A stretch of DNA of 64,000 nt from contig OW203732.1 of NCBI GenBank assembly GCA_934045075.1, positions 16,290,389 through 16,354,388 of the forward strand, written 5' to 3'. Source of the DNA: Yponomeuta sedellus. Lineage: Eukaryota; Arthropoda; Insecta; Lepidoptera; Yponomeutidae. Under the pieces are notes generated by a model. It worked only from the letters and a program-made list of their open reading frames with translations. It was not told the origin of the DNA and ran no database searches. Within the stretch, counting starts at the first letter, position 1. Every line of letters starts with the position of its first letter. Positions 58,498-64,000 of the stretch are shown piece by piece. A program made the position numbers and the translations under genes.

Positions 58498-58720
58498 TTC
58501 AAAAAAATCAGTGTTAGTTATGTTACAGCCAAAGCCATTATTTGTCAGGAGCATCAGTTGTGATGCTCCTGTTATTGTGGCCCCAATTATTTTAGTTGCG
58601 TGCATAACATGGAGGAGCTTATTTTGTTGCTGCCAATAGCCATCAAAATATTTTAGAGTGAAGTGCCCCTGTGTACTTACTGGATGCTACTAAAGTCCTA
58701 ATAAAAGGACGAAAGAAGAA
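58498..58720 (+). other. Weak exon-like block
   Basis: A good acceptor (ttattttattgcag) is followed by 223 bp and a donor-like gaagaag/gtaaaa. One frame reads FKKISVSYVTAKAIICQEHQ before a TGA. It could be a non-coding 5' exon. A perfect 11-bp hairpin with a 4-base loop sits at 58546-58571. Confidence 0.2.
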
Positions 58721-59055
58721 GGTAAAACATGTTCATGCACACCGTAAATGTGTATTTTGAGCAGTCAGGTTTTTTTTTTGTATTTTTAAACAGAATAAAA
58801 ATAATGTTTTTTTTTGTTTTCATTTCATTCTGTTTTCAAAATCCGGTATTGGTAATTTACTATTGGCCAAAAGGTTTCTATTGTTAAATTACAAAAATAT
58901 GATTGGCTTCATGAAACAATGCTATCCTTGGAATATGAAAAATTGAAAACTGACTGAAACTCTTTTCATATTTTTTTATTAGGTACCGACTGTCAATCAA
59001 AAAATTATATTAATTTGTATTCACGAATTTTCTTTCAACAATTTTCAGCATTTCA

Positions 59056-59297
59056 GTTCAAAAGTCAGCTATTTACGCATAAAAACAAAGCCGAATCAAT
59101 GTCGTCACGCGCAAAACCACTCATGCCACCGACATGGTTGACGCAAACATGCGCTCCAATTACTTTTGCAAAATAACCGTGTTCGTAAAATTCAAAACAA
59201 CTCTGTGATGAGGCAATCGGAGTCCTTGGAAGTGCTCTCGAACGGTTGGGCCACCGACACAACTGCGCCTGTGGACCTGACCCCTAGCGATAAGGAC
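59056..59297 (+). CDS. Possible coding exon of an unknown gene, frame broken
   Basis: An acceptor (ttttcagcatttcag) ends at 59055 and a perfect donor GAC/GTAAGT starts at 59298. Two frames are each convincing over half the exon: first MSSRAKPLMPPTWLTQTCAP, then a polar stretch QSESLEVLSNGWATDTTAP followed by VDLTPSDKD. They switch near 59170. A one-base error or a decayed exon would explain this. The downstream phase (0) would fit the open exon at 63660. Confidence 0.3.
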
Positions 59298-59554
59298 GTA
59301 AGTGCCCCCCTGCGGAGTTGTTTGTCTTCCGATAGCGATGTCCTAGTCGACCTCTGACTGTCGTCGTAGCTATCGGTCCCGAGCATTTACATTAGGCCAT
59401 TTATTGACTAGGCTGTCTCGTTAATTTGGCTTGACTACGAACTCGTTATTTTCATTCCTCTTGGGGGCTGCCTTACTTTCATTTGAAATAATGGTCTTGT
59501 GTGGCCTTGTTCTGGTTACTATGGTATAATTTATTTATTAGTATTGAGAAAAAG

Positions 59555-59720
59555 TGGCATATCTCGCGAAGAACCGACAACCGACCAGGTGGGATGACGA
59601 TCTGCGAAAACCTGCCGGCAGATGCTGGATGCGGCAAGCTGAAGACAGGGCGCCATGGCGCTCATTAAAGGAGGGCTATGTCCAGCAGTGTACTACATAA
59701 AATAGCCTGAAGAAGAAGAA
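59555..59720 (+). repeat. RTE LINE 3' end with (gaa)n tail
   Basis: Short coding remnant (HISRRTDNR) and 3' end ggagggctatgtccagcagtg...agcctgaagaagaagaag. Confidence 0.7.
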
Positions 59721-61164
59721 GATTGAGAATAAAATTTATTTAGTTTATTTTCAAAGTTACATACAATTTGTAGTAGCAATACTGTGTTAATTATTAAGGA
59801 AAACATTGCAAGGACATCTGCGGTCCTGTTCTAAAAGTCTGTTCTACCAGCCATCGACAGCGGAAAAAGTATTGGTGTGCAGTTTTGAACCAAGACAAGT
59901 GATTGTGGGGTTTGGGTGTTATATTTTTTTAGTTAGAACTGAACATTGCTCTCTGCCTCTGACCGGTGCAACCATTGCAATAGGGTGCAATTACTTAGAG
60001 TTGTCCATCACAATTAACAGTATTGCAGTTGAATACACTGGGCACTTAGTACTTTCCTGGTAGACTAAGGTTGGTTTGCGGTTTGTGATAGGAAGGTATT
60101 TTTCATCTGTCCCTAAAGGGTATCGGGCTACATGGATGAGTTTGTGATGCACATAAAACAAATTTTGTTTTAATACTTATTGGCCAAACATCTAAAGAGT
60201 TCTAATTCTTAGTGCTGCCTTAGTGAACTGTTTTACAAATAGGTTTGATAATTATGTTCATTTCTTGCCACAGGTGTTCACAGGTGACAAATGATCTAAC
60301 ATCTTTTATCGAGGCCATATTATAGGGCTACATAAAAATAAAATTATTTAATTACTAAAACCATGTTACACAGAAATTTCCATCCCACTTGCGAGCAAAT
60401 TTTTTTTTGTGTAGATGATTTTTGTTCAGACGAGATTAATGTTATTCTAATTTTGTAATTAAAACTATAAAACATGTAACAAATAAAATACAAAAAAGAG
60501 GGTTACATATGGCATTTTGCGCTTGTTATAATGGACCTTGCAATCCATTATAACAAGCGTTCCCATTCCAATTCCTAAGCCACTTATTGCACATTCCGAT
60601 TGTAGACTTAACAAATAATCATATGTAAATGGTCCTTATCACCTCATGTAGGATACTGTAAGAACACTGACTGTGACATCATGTACCTACTGGGCTTTAC
60701 ATGATACTTTATTTGTTGTTTGAAGTATGCTCAGCAACATTGAGCATCCAGCCCAGTAACACTTATCGCTCATGACATAGGTGTGACTGTGAGTCTCACA
60801 TTTTATCATAACAGTATATGCTTATTAAGTGTTTGTGAAGTTAATTATTTTTTTTATGTATTCATTATCGGTTATTCCGTTTTGTTAGGAATGTTGACGT
60901 TCTTTGTTGGTTTAATGCAATGAATAGAATTCATTACTCATTTAGCTATTTGTTTAATATTAGAAGATAAGAGCAAGAAAACACTGACGTACTATCAAAA
61001 GTAGCTCAACCTTCATTCACATAATAGTTGAAAAATCGGCCATAATGTATTTACTTGGTTGTACTTGGTACAAGGTTGATAATCTGTGTGACAGCACGAG
61101 TTTGGTTTCAAAATTTAAAGTCTAAAAAATAATGTTTATACAAACCTACCTAAATTAGTGATGG
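59721..61164. other. No gene supported; one short hairpin
   Basis: A 16-bp perfect hairpin lies at 60520-60559. The 85-codon plus-strand frame at 59806-60063 has no recognisable domain or splice site. Confidence 0.4.
60520..60559. repeat. Perfect 16-bp inverted repeat with 8-base spacer
   Basis: Arms 60520-60535 and 60544-60559 around cgcttgttataatgga. Too short for a typical microRNA precursor; could be a tiny foldback insertion. Confidence 0.7.
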
Positions 61165-61385
61165 TAGCTCGGTAGAACGCTAAAGTCATATTCGGGAGGT
61201 TGTGGGTTCGATTCCAGGTGTGTACCAATGACTTTGTAGTAAAAATATCACTCTCTAACGGCGAAAGAAAACATCGTGAGGAGACGCTTGTATCTAAGGT
61301 ATTTACATACCTCAGCTACAACATACACTGACCCAATTATGAAGCTAAATACGAAAATCTCAGGCCAAAGCTAACTAACAAATAC
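61165..61385 (+). repeat. SINE-C copy
   Basis: tRNA-like head (gatggtagctcggtagaacg, gggttcgattcc), then cggcgaaagaaaacatcgtgagg and acctcagctac. Confidence 0.65.
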
Positions 61386-61841
61386 AAACCTTACCTAATT
61401 TAGTGTTTATGTTTTTATTTATAATTTCAAACACTTATTAAACCATAATTGTTTCCTTGATACTTAGATATTTTGTTAAACTCAAGAACTTACAAAAAAG
61501 TATATACATGAAACAATGCATCAAGTTTAGCTAGGGTCTGGATATCTGTCATACTTCACACAGGATCTTTCCTGGTAGGTACCTATAGACTCAAGCCTCT
61601 AAGTAGGTTTAAGTCCTGATAACTCAAGTTTTAGCTAGTTTGTGTCCTGGTTTGCGATCACCTAAGTCCTCCAACGAATGGAATGGACAAAAGAATGGTT
61701 TAGCCTGCTCCAAACTGTCTGATACATACACATTTTAAAACCTAGGAGTTCGTCTAAATGTTTAACCCTATAGAGTGGAATGTCATTTTAAATTTATAAA
61801 TTAGGGTTAGCAGAAAAACTCTGTGATGTATGGAAAGATAT

Positions 61842-62018
61842 GTCAGAGGCCTTTATGGGCGGCTTGATAACTTCTGACACTAATGCCCGCCACAGTCTTA
61901 CAATCCTCCACCAACCCGAACTTTGCCCCCGTGGTGGAGTATGGCCTACCTTCCTGCGATGCAGTAAGAGAACGTGCCCCAGCAGTGACATACAAGGGTT
62001 GATATCCATCGATCGATA
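61842..62018 (+). repeat. 5S-derived SINE 3' half
   Basis: tgtcagaggcctttatgggc through acatacaagggttgatatcc, ending in an atcgatcgatat tail. Confidence 0.8.
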
Positions 62019-62485
62019 TGGAAAGTGTGTTAAGGTGCACACGCTTGCCAAAAAAAAATTGTGCGGAAATAATTCCCCAACCAAATCAGTACATACGCGA
62101 TTTAAAATCCGTCAAAAAAATTCCGCGGCGATATCATTCGTAATGCGCCTTGTAACACCCTTCATGTCACACTGTCACCAAATGGGCATTTAATTTTAAA
62201 AAATCCCATTTGGATGAGCCAATTCAAGAAATCACTAAGTCCTATTTTGACGGTTTTGAGTTGGCAACACCAGCTTGTAGATATTTTCATTCTCTTTCGA
62301 ATGGTCTATTTAAGTTTTTGTAGAAACGTCTCCAAGTGTAATTTTCCAAACTAAAAAAAAAATAAAAAGTCGGTCTTCCAATTCATGAAACCTCTAAGTC
62401 CAAGAAATCACTTAGTCCAGGGAAATTTTCGAAGAAATCACTTAGTCCTATGATTCCTGACTTTAAGTCCTATGGCAACACCTTA

Positions 62486-63137
62486 GGGGCCGTCCATAAA
62501 TCACGTGAGGCTTGAAAGGGGGGGAGGGGATTTGACAAAAATCACGAAATGTCATAAGGGGGGAGGGGGGTGTAGTAAAGATACCACGTGTATTTATTTT
62601 TTCGCGTGATTTTTAAATTGAAAAGCAGCGTGTAGTGTGACCTTGACTCACCATTGCTAGGCAACGAACGAAGTACCTTCTCACGCGCCTCCGACGACCG
62701 CCCGCTCGGCACGCTGATCGCCAGTTATTTTTTCGCACCGAATAATTAATTTCAAAATAAAATAAGATTATACTTTATACATGAAATTAGATAATATTCT
62801 AAAATATGCTAACATAAAAAGGAGATCAAATATAATTATGTGAAGCCAAGCTTCCAGGCTTGTGATTGCCTGAAATTTACATGTATTATAGTAAAACGAC
62901 ACAAAAATATATCATGACATATACGATACGAAATTAATATATAAATTCAACACGCGCGCTAGCGAGCGCAAGGCAATTCTAGTTCTAAAAAAATTAAGAT
63001 TTTTTGTAGGTACGAAAAATACACGTGATGTTGGGTGGGGGGTGGGGTGGTAGTCTTTAACCTCACCATGTATCACTAAGGGGGAGGGGGGGTTTAAAAA
63101 TGCCTAAAAAAAGATCACGTGATTAATGGACGGCCCC
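62486..63137. mobile_element. DNA transposon-like element with 23-bp TIRs and TTA duplication (652 bp)
   Basis: Terminal inverted repeats start GGGGCCGTCCATAAATCACG (22 of 23 positions match at the other end). TTA flanks both sides (62483-62485 and 63138-63140). Subterminal G-runs (ggggggaggggggtg near 62560; gggggaggggggg near 63080) lie inside both ends in opposite-looking positions. The middle has no open frame, so it is non-autonomous. The ends resemble a widespread animal transposon type, but I cannot fix the superfamily. Confidence 0.8.
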
Positions 63138-63165
63138 TTATGCTTAATTTAAAATTAAAATTTAA

Positions 63166-63663
63166 TAACAAACCGTCAAACATTCAAATTCATTGGTCAC
63201 AGAATTAGATTTTAAGATGTCAATATTGAAGTCACCTGCTAACCACGCTTAGTAACTGTTCTAATTTATCAAAAAATGATTGTAAATTCATGTTTTTAGG
63301 TACTCTGTATATGTATACAATTATTATGTTGTTACTGGTTGACTCTATGGCACAGCATTCAAAAACAGAGTCAGCGGACATATTTTCTATGTGTTTTAGC
63401 TCTTTCCATTCGTCCGGTCTTCTCACTAGGATGCAGGTACCTCCTCTTTTACTATTTAGTCGAGAGTAGCAAGCAGCTATATGGAAGTCCGGTATTGTGA
63501 GAAAAGATTCATGCCCGGACATCATAAAATGCTCAGTTAGGCATAATATATCGATGTGCTTATTATTTTCTTGCAATTCTTGTAGGCTAACCGACAGAAG
63601 ATGGGATTTGTTGATCAGGCCGGCTATGTTTTGGTGCATTATGTGCATGTTCTTTTTAGTCAC
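63166..63663 (-). repeat. Jockey-like LINE endonuclease fragment
   Basis: Translation on the minus strand begins MTKKNMHIMHQNIAGL and continues 143 codons with features of the apurinic-type endonuclease of non-LTR retrotransposons: the QN motif, LCLTEH with the catalytic Glu, RGGTCILVR, and VYIYRVP. The frame breaks near 63232, where the next frame continues with GDFNIDI (the D-x-N motif) and then stops. The rest of the element is missing, so it is dead. Confidence 0.8.
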
Positions 63664-64000
63664 GAAAAAAGAACATAAACAAATTCGAAATTGTATTCTT
63701 AGAGAAAAGTTTGATCAGGGAAAGTTCTGATAATCTTTTGAAAGTAAAAAATTACAAAAAGTTGTTCGATGAACGAATCAAAGGGAATCTACCTGGAATA
63801 TCGAAAGTATCGAAGTGCCGAAGAGTAATTTTTAAGAAAATTGGTAAACCAATGTTTGCGATGTCCATGAAAAGCCAAGATTTTGATCACTTTTCACTAT
63901 ATATGGTCGCTTTCAGCAGATTGATCAATGAAGCGCCTGATGATTGCTACGACGCACCCTTGACGATTAAAGCTGCAAAAGTGAAAGACGTAAAGCGTTT
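63660..64000 (+). CDS. Partial open exon of an unknown gene, runs off the window
   Basis: A strong acceptor-like tract (gttctttttag) ends at 63659. The frame from TCA at 63660 is open for 113 codons to the window end. The peptide is basic and polar (KKLFDERIKGNLPGISKVSK, then KKIGKPMFAMSMKSQDFDHF, then INEAPDDCYDAPLTIKAAKV). I recognise no family. The acceptor lies inside the reverse complement of the LINE fragment's start, which is odd: either the LINE landed just upstream of the exon, or the frame itself belongs to a transposon. Confidence 0.4.

Noticed and set aside
58498..58720. Selenoprotein exon with in-frame TGA
   Set aside because: The frame continues after TGA with a Cys-rich stretch, but the hairpin is too short and wrongly placed to be a SECIS element.
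62514..62575. Assembly low-complexity artefact
   Set aside because: The G-runs lie at matching places inside both ends of a clean TIR element, so they belong to it.

Overview
The window looks like insect nuclear DNA, almost certainly from a moth or butterfly. It is AT-rich, has short spliced exons, contains a calponin-family gene nearly identical in layout to insect Chd64 and an insect gustatory receptor, and is packed with repeats typical of Lepidoptera: 5S-rRNA-derived SINEs, several tRNA-derived SINEs, RTE and Jockey-like LINE fragments, and many short inverted-repeat elements. No bacterial operon, CRISPR array, rRNA gene or convincing stand-alone tRNA gene was seen.

Layout. 1-19 kb is repeats with no convincing gene. 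19-33 kb holds four small spliced genes or gene pieces that each encode a single-pass membrane protein: three on + (19.1-22.8, 25.6-27.6 and 29.1-31.0 kb) and one on - (33.2-31.9 kb). Three of them share one plan: one transmembrane segment, about 25 residues, a phase-0 intron, then a helical tail. 35.4-51.4 kb is the transgelin/calponin gene Chd64 on +: an 18-codon first exon, a 14.5-kb repeat-filled intron, and three closely spaced 3' exons that complete a 188-residue protein. 52.6-53.85 kb is a gustatory receptor on + with a 64-bp intron and an apparent frameshift in the last membrane segment. Converging on it, 54.5-53.97 kb on -, is an intact intronless bacterial-type DNA-3-methyladenine glycosylase I (tag), a strong candidate for horizontal transfer. 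54.5-64 kb is mostly repeats, with two weak exon-like stretches (59.1 and 63.66 kb) and a Jockey-like endonuclease fragment.

Most notable: (1) the bacterial tag gene embedded between insect genes and repeats; (2) three tiny palindromic insertions of 18-25 bp with CATTGAATT ends, each flanked by an exact 7-bp target duplication, one of them interrupting a SINE whose uninterrupted copies are in the same window; (3) the cluster of small membrane/coiled-coil genes with a shared intron position; (4) full-length 5S-derived SINEs whose ends are fixed by 9-13-bp target duplications; (5) a spacerless perfect 90-bp palindrome inside the Chd64 intron. All family assignments are by eye; no database was searched.
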